Positions 1 through 6,850 of a DNA stretch of 64,000 nucleotides are shown here, piece after piece. This stretch comes from an uncultured Bacteroidota bacterium. GTDB taxonomy: Bacteria > Bacteroidota > Bacteroidia > Bacteroidales > P3. Numbering within the stretch: position 1 is the first letter of the stretch; every line of letters starts with the position of its first letter. The position numbers and the translations under genes were made by a program. The stretch spans positions 1-64,000 of the forward strand of contig CACYPU010000010.1 of the NCBI GenBank assembly GCA_902776365.1, given 5' to 3'. The notes beneath the pieces were generated by a model. The model worked only from the letters and a program-made list of their open reading frames with translations, was not told the origin of the DNA and did not search any database.

Positions 1-847
1 CGACCATTGGATGTCCACCCAGGACACCCTGATATGCACTGGCCTGGGTTTTAACCCGGCACAATGCTGGGGTCTTGCCCGGTATTTCCATTTCGACGAC
101 ACCACGACGGTTTACGGCATCGCTGTCATGGTGGAAATAGACTGGATGGACACTCTTTACAGCGTTGACACCACCCTCGACCCGATTGCCGAAGACTTGC
201 AGCTCTACGAGTACAGGATGGGATCGTTTGTGATGGCGACAAACGAACAGTTGCATGTCCATTTCCGCGACACCCTGCCGTCGTATTATCTTGATCTCAC
301 ACAGGCTCAATTCAATTACCCGTATGGCAGCCCCATTCCGCCGCGTCCCGTCCATCCTGAGGGGATGATGACTTCTCTGGGGATTCATGTCAGCGGATTC
401 CTCCCTGTCGCGAAATACCGTTCCTGTATGCCCGGACAGCTTCTGGCTAGCCGATGGAATCTGAGAAACGCACCGATGGATACCACCTGGAAAACCTTTT
501 CCGCATATAGTGTCGGTCGGCTGTTCCTTTACCCCATCATCGCCCCACCCGACACCACGACGCCCCCCAACGACACCGTCATCAACCCCAACGACACCAC
601 GGTTAACCCGAACGATACCACCGGCGTGGGTCTCCGCGGGGCGGACCTCATCTACCGCTACACCTCGCTCCAGCCCAACCCCGCCACCGACCGCGTCCGC
701 GTCCTCTCCTCCTTCGGCATCACCGCCATCGAGGCCTACGACCTCCGTGGCCGCCTCGTCTACACTAACTCCTGGCCCCGCGGCACCTACCTCCTCCGCA
801 TCCTCACCCCCGCCGGCCCCACCACCAAGAAGCTGCTCATCCAGTAG
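1..847 (+). CDS. T9SS-exported protein, 3' part
   Basis: The frame is open to the left edge of the window, so the true start is outside and only the C-terminal part (about 280 residues) is seen. After a unique region comes a low-complexity linker built from repeated P-N-D-T-T units (about 545-630). A typical type A T9SS sorting domain follows: LQPNPATDRVRV, a YDLRGR strand, GTYLLRI and a basic end KKLLIQ. In this family the C-terminal domain directs export across the outer membrane by the PorT/Sov machinery and is then cleaved. I do not recognise the N-terminal part. A strong hairpin terminator follows. Confidence 0.8.
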   Translation, partial: DHWMSTQDTLICTGLGFNPAQCWGLARYFHFDDTTTVYGIAVMVEIDWMDTLYSVDTTLDPIAEDLQLYEYRMGSFVMATNEQLHVHFRDTLPSYYLDLTQAQFNYPYGSPIPPRPVHPEGMMTSLGIHVSGFLPVAKYRSCMPGQLLASRWNLRNAPMDTTWKTFSAYSVGRLFLYPIIAPPDTTTPPNDTVINPNDTTVNPNDTTGVGLRGADLIYRYTSLQPNPATDRVRVLSSFGITAIEAYDLRGRLVYTNSWPRGTYLLRILTPAGPTTKKLLIQ

Positions 848-895
848 CCTGGGGAGTGCAGAGGAGTACAGGGGAGTGCTGAGGAGTGCAAGACA
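848..895. repeat. Degenerate GGAGTGC direct repeats
   Basis: Directly after the stop codon lie several imperfect copies of a GGAGTGC/GGAGTAC unit (GAGTGCAGAGGAGTACAGG and onward). The same unit recurs at 10395-10497. It is one of several short-repeat families in this window that begin at stop codons. Confidence 0.7.
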
Positions 896-906
896 AATGA
901 AGGACC

Positions 907-927
907 AAATGTTAAATTTTAACATTT
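907..927. repeat. AT palindrome, copy 1 (copy 2 at 1163-1183)
   Basis: A 21-base palindrome begins AAATGTTAAA and ends TTTAACATTT. An identical copy lies at 1163-1183, so the two flank this convergent intergenic region. It could be a protein-binding site or a mobile mini-repeat; nothing else identifies it. Confidence 0.6.
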
Positions 928-928
928 C

Positions 929-957
929 AGCCACGGTCGAAAGCCGTGGCTTTTTTG
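929..957 (+). terminator. Rho-independent terminator of the T9SS gene
   Basis: The stem GCCACGG/CCGTGGC has a seven-base loop and is followed by six T residues, about 80 bases after the stop at 847. It fits a factor-independent terminator on the plus strand. Confidence 0.85.
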
Positions 958-1072
958 TTTCCATCAGTTTTTCGGCTCAACCCCATTCAAAAAATTATAT
1001 CATTGAAAATCAGTATTTTGCACAATCGATAAAAAGCAGATGCATAAAGATCTGTAAATCAGCATGAAGTAG

Positions 1073-1138
1073 GCTCTAGGTCTTACTCTACTCTTACTCT
1101 TCTCTTACTCCGCTCTTACCCCCCTATTACGATAGTAA
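1073..1138. repeat. CTCTTACT-type direct repeats
   Basis: Tandem imperfect copies of a TCTTACTC unit occupy this stretch of the 848-1263 gap and end near a GTAAGAG inverted copy. No gene is visible in the gap. Confidence 0.6.
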
Positions 1139-1162
1139 GAGATGGGAAAAAGAGGGTAAGGG

Positions 1163-1183
1163 AAATGTTAAATTTTAACATTT
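1163..1183. repeat. AT palindrome, copy 2
   Basis: This is an exact second copy of the 21-base palindrome at 907-927, placed 17 bases before the terminator of the opposing gene. Confidence 0.6.
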
Positions 1184-1189
1184 CGCAAA

Positions 1190-1230
1190 GGTGAAAAAGA
1201 GAGGGGTCCCGCCGGATGGCGGGACCCCTC
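1190..1230 (-). terminator. Rho-independent terminator of kal
   Basis: The perfect 13-bp stem GAGGGGTCCCGCC/GGCGGGACCCCTC has a GGAT loop. An A-run on its plus-strand left side (1194-1198) gives a U-run in the minus-strand transcript. It lies 34 bases past the kal stop. Confidence 0.85.
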
Positions 1231-1263
1231 GATGGGTTGCATCAATGCACCGTGGCGTTGGCG

Positions 1264-1857
1264 TTATTTTTTCTTTGCCGTGGCTTTCTTGACGGTGGCT
1301 TTCTTGGCGGCGACGGCCTTTTTGACGGCGGCCTTCTTGACGGCCACTTTCTTCTTGACGGCTACAGCCTTGGTGGCGACGGCCTTCTTCACGGCAGTCT
1401 TCTTCACAGCGGCCTTCTTGGCCACGGTAGCGGGGGTTTTCTTGGCTGCGGCCTTCTTGGGGGCGGGTTTATTGTAGCGCTGGCAGTCCATGGGGGTGAC
1501 GCAGGTGCCGGTGGCGCGGGCCACGAGGATGCGCTCCTCGAGGACCTCGGCGGCGCTGGCGCTGATTTCCGGGAGGGTGCGGATGACCTTGTAGGCCTCG
1601 AATTTCATCTTGCGGCTGGTGTTGCCGACGTGGGTGATTTCGCCGTAGGCCTCAATATAGTCGCCGGCATAGACGGGAGCCTTGAACTCCACCATGTCGT
1701 AGGCGCAGAAGAGACCTTCGTCGCCGTCCTGTTTGATTAAAAGTTCGGTAGCCACGTCACCGAAGAGGTGAACCATGTGGGCTCCGTCAACGAGATTTCC
1801 GCCGTAGTGGGCGTCTTTGGCGCTCATACGAACGCGAAGCATAGAAGTAACTGGCAT
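1264..1857 (-). CDS. kal: 3-aminobutyryl-CoA ammonia-lyase with histone H1-like tail
   Basis: Residues 1-128 match the hotdog-fold enzyme Kal of lysine fermentation. The motifs include [49 protein letters not shown] and [13 protein letters not shown]. Kal removes ammonia from 3-aminobutyryl-CoA to give crotonyl-CoA. The family is normally about 128 residues. Here it continues in frame for another 68 residues (130-197) made almost entirely of Ala, Lys and Val in KKAAVKK-like units, resembling histone H1 or AlgP-type tails. The tail may bind nucleic acid or another polyanion; that is inference. The acetoacetate CoA-transferase subunit atoD lies upstream on the same strand, which supports a role in lysine-to-butyrate fermentation. 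The other pathway genes (kamA, kamDE, kdd, kce, atoA) are not in the window. Confidence 0.88.
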   Translation of the reverse strand: MPVTSMLRVRMSAKDAHYGGNLVDGAHMVHLFGDVATELLIKQDGDEGLFCAYDMVEFKAPVYAGDYIEAYGEITHVGNTSRKMKFEAYKVIRTLPEISASAAEVLEERILVARATGTCVTPMDCQRYNKPAPKKAAAKKTPATVAKKAAVKKTAVKKAVATKAVAVKKKVAVKKAAVKKAVAAKKATVKKATAKKK

Positions 1858-1860
1858 ATT

Positions 1861-1915
1861 TCTTAAAAGTTTAAAAGGTTTTAATGTTTAAAAGGTTTTA
1901 AAGGTGAGAGGCATA
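1861..1915. repeat. TTTAAAAGG direct repeats
   Basis: Imperfect copies of GTTTAAAAGGTTTTAA fill the gap between kal and the four-helix-bundle gene. The same family appears at 2290-2340, 9374-9420, 14178-14283, 15684-15735 and 17832-17910. Confidence 0.65.
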
Positions 1916-1927
1916 AAGGTTGTCAAT

Positions 1928-2281
1928 CTATTTATCCAAAGTGTCCAAATACTTGATATGGTTATTTATGGCAGAGGAAATAATCTTGCACCCTGAGAGG
2001 AGGTCCTGATATTGTTCTTCGGAGCAATAATCGAGTTCCTTGCATAGATATATCATACTTCGTACTTCGGCACAGCTTCCTTTGGCTATGAAAAGGTATC
2101 TCTTGAAAGCTTGCGGGGAGCCATATTCGCTACCCTCGGCAATATTGTTCATTATCGATACTGCAGCACGTTGAATCTGGTCTCGAAAACCAAAATCTCT
2201 GTTATCCTGCATTAACTCATATATCTTTACCGTCAGTTTTTTTGCCAACGACCAAGATGTGAGTTCCTCAAAATAAGCCAT
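1928..2281 (-). CDS. Four-helix bundle protein (S23/IVP family)
   Basis: The 117-residue protein has the signature of the 23S rRNA intervening-sequence protein family: an aromatic LTSWSLAKKL start, FGFRDQIQRAAVSIMNNIAEG in the middle and helical repeats after it. These proteins form pentameric four-helix bundles, first noticed inside 23S rRNA intervening sequences but common as free-standing genes in Bacteroidetes; their cellular function is unknown. It sits between atoD and kal, flanked on both sides by TTTAAAAGG repeats, which suggests a later insertion into a fermentation gene pair. Confidence 0.88.
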   Translation of the reverse strand: MAYFEELTSWSLAKKLTVKIYELMQDNRDFGFRDQIQRAAVSIMNNIAEGSEYGSPQAFKRYLFIAKGSCAEVRSMIYLCKELDYCSEEQYQDLLSGCKIISSAINNHIKYLDTLDK

Positions 2282-2289
2282 ACAATAAG

Positions 2290-2340
2290 GCTGTGACCTT
2301 TTTAACCCTTAAAACCTCTTTAACCTTTTTAACCCTTGAT
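2290..2340. repeat. CCTTTTTAACCCTT direct repeats
   Basis: Four imperfect copies of CCTTTTTAACCCTT (the complement of the family at 1861-1915) separate atoD from the four-helix-bundle gene. The last copy overlaps the 3' end of atoD. Confidence 0.65.
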
Positions 2341-2976
2341 GATGTAGTCGACGAAGATGCCGGGGGTCTTGACGTTCTCGGGGGCGATGCTGCCGGTGGC
2401 GACAATTTCCTGCGGCTCGACGATGACGGTGTCGGCGGCGGTGGCCATCATGGGGCTGAAGTTCTGAGAGGTGCCCTTGTAGACGAGGTTGCCTTCTTCG
2501 TCGCTGATGTTGGCGCCAATGATGGCGACATCGGCATGGACGGGTTTCTCCAGAAGATACTCCTTGCCGTCGACGGTGACTTTCTGCTTGCCGTTCTCGA
2601 CGACGGTGCCGAGGCCTGTCTGGGTGAGGACACCGCCGAGACCGGCGCCGGCGGCGCGGATTTGTTCGGCGAGGGTGCCCTGGGGCTGGAGGGTGACCTT
2701 GAGCTCGCCGGCGTTCATCTGGTCGATGGTGTTGTTATTGGTGCCGATATGGGTGGCGATGAGAGCCTTCACCTGATGGTTGGTGATGAGCTTGCCCACA
2801 CCCACCTCGGGATAGGCGGTGTCGTTGCAGATAATGGTGAGATCCTTCACGTTGCGGGCCACGAGCTCGTCAATCAGGGCGATGGGATTACCCACACCCA
2901 AAAAACCTCCGACCATAACGGTCATGCCGTCGTGAATCTTGTCGGCGGCCTCTTTTACTGTGACAAATTTGTTCAT
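2329..2976 (-). CDS. atoD: Acetoacetate/butyrate CoA-transferase subunit A
   Basis: The 215-residue protein is a family I CoA-transferase alpha subunit (AtoD/CtfA/ScoA): VTVKEAADKIHDGMTVMVGGFLGVGNP at the N-terminus, the glycine-rich GTLAEQIRAAGAGLGG, then ADVAIIGANISDEEGN. It moves CoA between acyl-CoA and acetoacetate together with a beta subunit AtoA, whose glutamate is catalytic. AtoA is not adjacent here, which is unusual because the two are normally neighbours. The start at 2976 gives the usual family length; an upstream in-frame ATG at 3066 would add 30 untypical residues and run through the promoter. The downstream kal gene suggests a role in lysine-derived butyrate formation. Confidence 0.88.
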   Translation of the reverse strand: MNKFVTVKEAADKIHDGMTVMVGGFLGVGNPIALIDELVARNVKDLTIICNDTAYPEVGVGKLITNHQVKALIATHIGTNNNTIDQMNAGELKVTLQPQGTLAEQIRAAGAGLGGVLTQTGLGTVVENGKQKVTVDGKEYLLEKPVHADVAIIGANISDEEGNLVYKGTSQNFSPMMATAADTVIVEPQEIVATGSIAPENVKTPGIFVDYIIKG

Positions 2977-3021
2977 GATATATACTATTTTGATACTTTT
3001 TACGTTATTAATTTCAAAATG

Positions 3022-3029
3022 CAAAAATA
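3022..3029 (-). promoter_or_regulatory. Promoter core of atoD
   Basis: TATTTTTG on the minus strand matches the Bacteroidetes -7 element TAnnTTTG, 45 bases before the atoD start. No clear -33 TTTG is visible. It diverges from the promoter at 3058-3089. Confidence 0.55.
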
Positions 3030-3057
3030 CTAATTTTTTCTCATTCTGAAAAAAAAA

Positions 3058-3089
3058 TTTGCACACATGACGAAATATGAGTATTTTTG
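3058..3089 (+). promoter_or_regulatory. Bacteroidetes-type promoter
   Basis: TTTG (3058-3061), 20 bases, then TATTTTTG (3082-3089) match the sigma-ABfr -33/-7 consensus well. The gene at 3115 starts 25 bases downstream. Confidence 0.75.
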
Positions 3090-3114
3090 CACCTGAAAAT
3101 TAAGAACAAAAAGA

Positions 3115-3753
3115 ATGATGAAAAAGCTGCTTTTTGCTCTTGGAATCACGCTGTTCGCCACTTTCGCCAGCGCCCAGGAGTATATAGAACCCGTCGAAAA
3201 ATGGAAAGCCGCCGAGGTGTGGGGCAACAACTACCACGGCTGGTCGTTCCATCAGGATGTCAGCGTCGACTTCACCGTCGAAGGACAGGACGGCCGTTTC
3301 ACCCCCACCGACGAGGAGATTGCCGAGACCGAGAACCTGCTGCAGAAACGCATCGCCTACGTCAACCGCGACCACTATAACCAGGAGGGCATGTGCCCCA
3401 TCATAGACGAGCATATGCGCATGTACCGCCGCCAGTATGTGGGCTTCACCAACAACCGCGGCGACCACATTGTCTGGGTCAACGGCCTCTGGGACGACAA
3501 CATGAGCGACGAACTGCTTGCCTCCGATGTCGTCCTGACGCGTGGCGGCTGCGGCCACTTCTGGCACCTCAAAGTCAACCTCGCCACCCGCAAGGTCTAC
3601 GGCCTCGAGGTCAACGAGAGCGGCGACACCCAGATAGTACCGCGTGTCAAGAAACCGCAACCCCGCATCAGCAAGTCCAAAGGCCGCAACAAGAACCAGA
3701 GAATCCGCAAGACCGGCATTATCCACTCGCCCGAAGAGAAAATCTTTAACTAG
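3115..3753 (+). CDS. Exported protein of unknown function
   Basis: A signal peptide (MMKKLLFALGITLFATFASAQ) is followed by about 190 residues rich in aromatic and charged residues, and the end is strongly basic (KPQPRISKSKGRNKNQRIRK). One segment, LTRGGCGHFWHLKVNLATRKVYGLEVN, looks like a conserved core strand pair, but I recognise no family. There is no T9SS sorting domain, so the protein is probably periplasmic. A good promoter precedes it. The next gene (gtrA-like) follows after a repeat block. Confidence 0.7.
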   Translation: MMKKLLFALGITLFATFASAQEYIEPVEKWKAAEVWGNNYHGWSFHQDVSVDFTVEGQDGRFTPTDEEIAETENLLQKRIAYVNRDHYNQEGMCPIIDEHMRMYRRQYVGFTNNRGDHIVWVNGLWDDNMSDELLASDVVLTRGGCGHFWHLKVNLATRKVYGLEVNESGDTQIVPRVKKPQPRISKSKGRNKNQRIRKTGIIHSPEEKIFN

Positions 3754-3754
3754 T

Positions 3755-3782
3755 TAGGAGTTCGGGATTCGGAATTCAGAAT
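3755..3782. repeat. GGAATTCAGAATTC-family repeat
   Basis: TTCGGGATTCGGAATTCAGA lies between the stop of the exported protein and the GtrA start codon. Related copies lie inside the aspartokinase gene (31029-31169) and the DUF4175 gene (59035-59116). Confidence 0.65.
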
Positions 3783-4205
3783 ATGGACAACCTGCTTAAG
3801 AAGTTTGTGAAGTTCGGCGTGGTGGGTGCCAGCGGTGCCGTTATCGACTTCGGGTTGACGGCTCTCTGCAAAGGCATCCTCGGCGTGCCGGAGCTGCTGG
3901 CCAACGCCATCGGTTTCACCGTTGCGGCCACAAGCAACTACTTCTTCAACCGGGTGTGGACGTGGAGAAGCACCTCCAAGGAGGTCGGCGTCGAATATGC
4001 CAAGTTCTTCATCGTCTCCCTCATCGGCCTGGGGCTCAACTCGCTCATCGTGTTCCTGCTGAAAGACATCAGCATCGTCCCGCGCTTTGTCGACACCACG
4101 CTCGACTGGGACTTCTGGGTGGCCAAGGTCATCGCCACCGCCATCGTGATGGTGTGGAACTTCCTGGCGAACAATTACTTCACCTTCCACAAAAAGAGAC
4201 ATTAA
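3783..4205 (+). CDS. GtrA family membrane protein
   Basis: The 140-residue protein has four hydrophobic segments and the GtrA hallmarks: KFVKFGVVGASGAVIDFGL in the first helix, ATSNYFFNRVWTW after the second and a final WNFLANNYFTF. GtrA-like proteins are thought to flip or help transfer lipid-linked sugars for cell-surface polysaccharide; the exact substrate cannot be told. The gene is followed 20 bases later by the aminotransferase gene, probably in one transcript. The stop codon is part of a TAACGCATTAACACATTA repeat. Confidence 0.88.
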   Translation: MDNLLKKFVKFGVVGASGAVIDFGLTALCKGILGVPELLANAIGFTVAATSNYFFNRVWTWRSTSKEVGVEYAKFFIVSLIGLGLNSLIVFLLKDISIVPRFVDTTLDWDFWVAKVIATAIVMVWNFLANNYFTFHKKRH

Positions 4206-4225
4206 CGCATTAACACATTATAATT

Positions 4226-5428
4226 ATGGAAATCCTGTCCAATAGAATCCTCAATATGGCCGAGAGCGAGACTCTGGCCATGACCGCCAAGGCCCGCGAG
4301 CTGAAAGCCCAGGGCAAAGATGTCATCAGCCTCAGCATCGGCGAGCCCGACTTCAACACCCCCGAGGTGGTGAAGGAGGCTGCCAAGAAGGCCATCGACG
4401 ACAACTTCACCCATTATCCTCCCGTGCCTGGCTATCAGGACCTGCGCGAAGCCATCAGTGCCAAATTCCTGCGCGACAACGGCCTGGAGTACAAGCCCGA
4501 GCAGATTGTCGTCAGCACCGGCGGCAAGCAGGCCCTCTACCAGGTGGTGCAGGTGCTGGTGAACCCCGGCGACGAGGTCATCATCCCCACCCCCTACTGG
4601 GTGAGCTACAAGGAGTTCGTCCGTCTGGCCGGCGGCACGCCCATCTATGTGAAGACCCAGCTGGAGAACGACTTCAAGGTCACTCCCGAGCAGCTCGAGG
4701 CCGCCATCACCCCGAAGACGAAGCTCATCATGTTCTCCTCGCCTTCGAATCCCACGGGCATGCTCTACACCAAGGAAGAGCTGAAGGGCATCGCCGAGGT
4801 GGTGGCACGTCATGAGAACCTCTTCGTCGTCTCCGACGAAATCTACGAGCACATCAACTTCGTGGGCAAGCACCAGAGCATCGCCCAGTTCCCCGAGGTG
4901 AAGGAGCGTGTCATCACCGTCAACGGTGTCGCCAAGGGCTTCGCCATGACGGGCTGGCGTATCGGCTTCATCGGAGCGCCCCTCGTCATCGCCAAGGCCT
5001 GCAACAAGCTGCAGGGCCAGGTGACCAGTGCCACCTGCTCCATCGCCCAGAAGGCCACCGTCCGCGCCATGCTCATGGACCCCACGACCTCGAAGGACAT
5101 CATCGACATGCGCAACATCTTCCAGATGCGCCGCGACATGGTCTACAAGCTGCTGTGCGACATCCCCGGCCTCAAGGTGCGTATGCCGCAGGGTGCCTTC
5201 TATTTCTTCCCCGACTGCAGTTCCTACTATGGCAAGAGCTACAACGGCACGAAGATTGAGAACAGCACCGATATGGCTTTCTACCTGCTGAATGAAGCCG
5301 GCGTGGCCACCGTCATGGGCTCCGCCTTCGGCGACGACAGCTGCATCCGCCTGAGCTACGCCACCAGCGAGGACCTCCTCCGCGAAGCCCTCCGCCGCAT
5401 GAAAGAGGCGCTGGCCAAACTGCAGTAA
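4226..5428 (+). CDS. Aspartate/aromatic aminotransferase (class I, PLP)
   Basis: This 400-residue class I/II aminotransferase resembles bacterial Igamma aspartate aminotransferases. It has ISLSIGEPDFNTPEVV near the N-terminus, SSPSNPTGMLY, SDEIYEHI, the PLP lysine K237 in NGVAKGFAMTGWRIGF, and FGDDSCIRLSYA with the substrate-carboxylate arginine. It is likely to interconvert aspartate and oxaloacetate with 2-oxoglutarate/glutamate in the cytoplasm; related enzymes also take aromatic amino acids. A terminator follows immediately. Confidence 0.9.
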   Translation: MEILSNRILNMAESETLAMTAKARELKAQGKDVISLSIGEPDFNTPEVVKEAAKKAIDDNFTHYPPVPGYQDLREAISAKFLRDNGLEYKPEQIVVSTGGKQALYQVVQVLVNPGDEVIIPTPYWVSYKEFVRLAGGTPIYVKTQLENDFKVTPEQLEAAITPKTKLIMFSSPSNPTGMLYTKEELKGIAEVVARHENLFVVSDEIYEHINFVGKHQSIAQFPEVKERVITVNGVAKGFAMTGWRIGFIGAPLVIAKACNKLQGQVTSATCSIAQKATVRAMLMDPTTSKDIIDMRNIFQMRRDMVYKLLCDIPGLKVRMPQGAFYFFPDCSSYYGKSYNGTKIENSTDMAFYLLNEAGVATVMGSAFGDDSCIRLSYATSEDLLREALRRMKEALAKLQ

Positions 5429-5450
5429 AAAAGCTGTTTCCATAATAAAG

Positions 5451-5478
5451 AAAAGGCCTCCCCTCGGGGAGGCTTTTT
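5451..5478 (+). terminator. Terminator between convergent genes
   Basis: The stem GCCTCCC/GGGAGGC has a CTCG loop and is followed by TTTTT. AAAGAAAA before the stem makes it usable in both directions, for the aminotransferase (+) and the exported protein at 5501 (-). Confidence 0.88.
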
Positions 5479-5500
5479 CGATAGGCCTTTTCATACGCTT

Positions 5501-6604
5501 TTAATCGGCCTCGTAGATGAGCAGCTGGCCTTCGGCCCAGATGAAGAGCAGCGGGTCTTTGTCGCCGGGCTTGGAAATCCAGCAGCCGCCGTTCTCGGGA
5601 TCGATGACCATGTTGCAGTACTTGCGGTTGATTTTCTGTTCCGCCAGCAGGTGGTCGTTGTTGTCGTAGACCTGCAGGTAGGTGTCGCCGCCGTCGCGGA
5701 CGATGGCATACATGATGTCGCCGCTGATGCCGTAGGTGACGATGTCCACATTGTAGGTGTTGCGCACGTAGTCGCGCACGACGACGACATCGGTCACATG
5801 GTAGTCATACCAGTAGCTGTGGCAGTAGTGCCAGAATCCGGGCCAGTACCAGGCACGCGGGGCGATGGGGTCCCAGTAGATGGGGTGGCAGTGGACCATA
5901 TAGCCGTGCCAGGGGTGGTAGAAGTAGGGTGCGGGGTGGATGGGACGGTGGCTGGGAGGCAGGGCACCCGGGTGACCGGGGCGGGCATAGCCAGTGCCGG
6001 CGCCGCCATGATGGCCGGGGTTGCCGGGGGTGTTGTGTACCGCGGTGCCATGCGAGCTCGTCGAGGGGGCTCCGGCGCCGCGGGTGCCGGCAGGAGCGCC
6101 GGCAGGGCCACCAGCGCGGGTGCCGGCGGGGGCACCGGCATGGCTGCCGCCACGGGTGCCAGCGGGGGCACCGGCATGGCTGCCGCGGGTACCGGCAGGG
6201 GCACTGGCATGGCTGCCGCGGGTACCGGCAGGGGCACTGGCATGGCTGCCGCGGGTGCCGGCGGGGGTGCCGCTGTAAGAGCCGCGGGCAGGCGCCGGGG
6301 CGCTGGCATTGCTGCGGCTGGGGGCGCTGGCACTGGGTCGGCTGGGACTGCTGGGACTGCTGGAATAGCTGGAACGGCTAGAGCTACTGGGGGCGCTAGA
6401 GCGGCTGGGGGCGCTGTAGCTGCCGGTGCTGCGGCTCGAAGAGCCACCGCCGTAGCTGCCACGGCTGCTGCTCATCGAGGAGCTGTGACCGCCGCCACCA
6501 CGGCTGCCGCCGCCACCGCCGCGGCCGCCTCTCTGGGCCAGCGCCGGCGTGAAACTCAGGGCCAAGCCCACCATTGCGATTGCTATCAAACTTCTGGTTT
6601 TCAT
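5501..6604 (-). CDS. Exported Gly/Ser-rich repeat protein
   Basis: A signal peptide (MKTRSLIAIAMVGLALSFTPALAQ) leads into a disordered region: Gly/Arg-rich (24-40), Ser/Pro-rich (41-107), then about six tandem 11-residue units of the type GSHAGAPAGTR (108-175), and a His/Pro-rich stretch. The last 150 residues form a compact domain starting with an aromatic run (PYFYHPWHGYMVHCHPIYW and related Trp/Tyr-rich strands) and ending in beta strands with DGGDTYLQVYDNNDHLLAEQ. There is no sorting domain. I do not recognise the family; the layout suggests a periplasmic or surface-exposed domain on a flexible stalk. Confidence 0.7.
   Translation of the reverse strand: MKTRSLIAIAMVGLALSFTPALAQRGGRGGGGGSRGGGGHSSSMSSSRGSYGGGSSSRSTGSYSAPSRSSAPSSSSRSSYSSSPSSPSRPSASAPSRSNASAPAPARGSYSGTPAGTRGSHASAPAGTRGSHASAPAGTRGSHAGAPAGTRGGSHAGAPAGTRAGGPAGAPAGTRGAGAPSTSSHGTAVHNTPGNPGHHGGAGTGYARPGHPGALPPSHRPIHPAPYFYHPWHGYMVHCHPIYWDPIAPRAWYWPGFWHYCHSYWYDYHVTDVVVVRDYVRNTYNVDIVTYGISGDIMYAIVRDGGDTYLQVYDNNDHLLAEQKINRKYCNMVIDPENGGCWISKPGDKDPLLFIWAEGQLLIYEAD
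6080..6283 (-). repeat. 33-bp tandem repeat within a coding region
   Basis: About six imperfect 33-bp units encode GSHAxAPAGTR. The two central units are almost identical at the DNA level, so copy number may vary between strains. Confidence 0.8.
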
Positions 6605-6685
6605 ATTATTACTCCTTTCTTATTTTATTGATTTTCTATTCGTTAACCATTTATCGTTAACCATTTACCGTTACTTTTTCTGCTG

Positions 6686-6693
6686 CAAAAATA
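6686..6693 (-). promoter_or_regulatory. Promoter core of the Gly/Ser-rich protein gene
   Basis: TATTTTTG on the minus strand fits the -7 element TAnnTTTG, 81 bases before the start at 6604. The -33 box is not clear. Confidence 0.5.
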
Positions 6694-6766
6694 CAACCAA
6701 AATCTGAGGAAAAATCCCGAAAGAAAAAATATTTTTCCTTTTTGATGATTCTTCTATTAAAAGAAA

Positions 6767-6844
6767 ACCCCTACGGGGTATGTCCATAAGGGTTGTTCTT
6801 TACGCCGTAGGCGTTTTCTATTCATAGATAATCCCTAGCGGGAT
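6767..6844. repeat. Cluster of three mini-hairpins
   Basis: Three perfect 5-bp hairpins with 3-4 base loops lie in a row: ACCCC-TAC-GGGGT (6767-6779), ACGCC-GTA-GGCGT (6802-6814) and ATCCC-TAGC-GGGAT (6831-6844). They sit just past the metG stop codon. A similar unit, ACCCC...GGGGT, is at 45169-45183. They resemble a dispersed palindromic repeat rather than a terminator, since no T-run follows. Confidence 0.6.
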
Positions 6845-6850
6845 AGTTTA

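Noticed and set aside
6080..6283. Regular repeats considered as a CRISPR array
   Set aside because: The 33-bp units are contiguous, have no spacers and are in frame within a coding region; no cas genes are present.
5651..6631. Long Gly/Ala-rich plus-strand frame opposite the Gly/Ser-rich exported protein
   Set aside because: Its composition is the complement of the repeat gene. The minus-strand frame has a signal peptide, a promoter core and a folded C-terminal domain.
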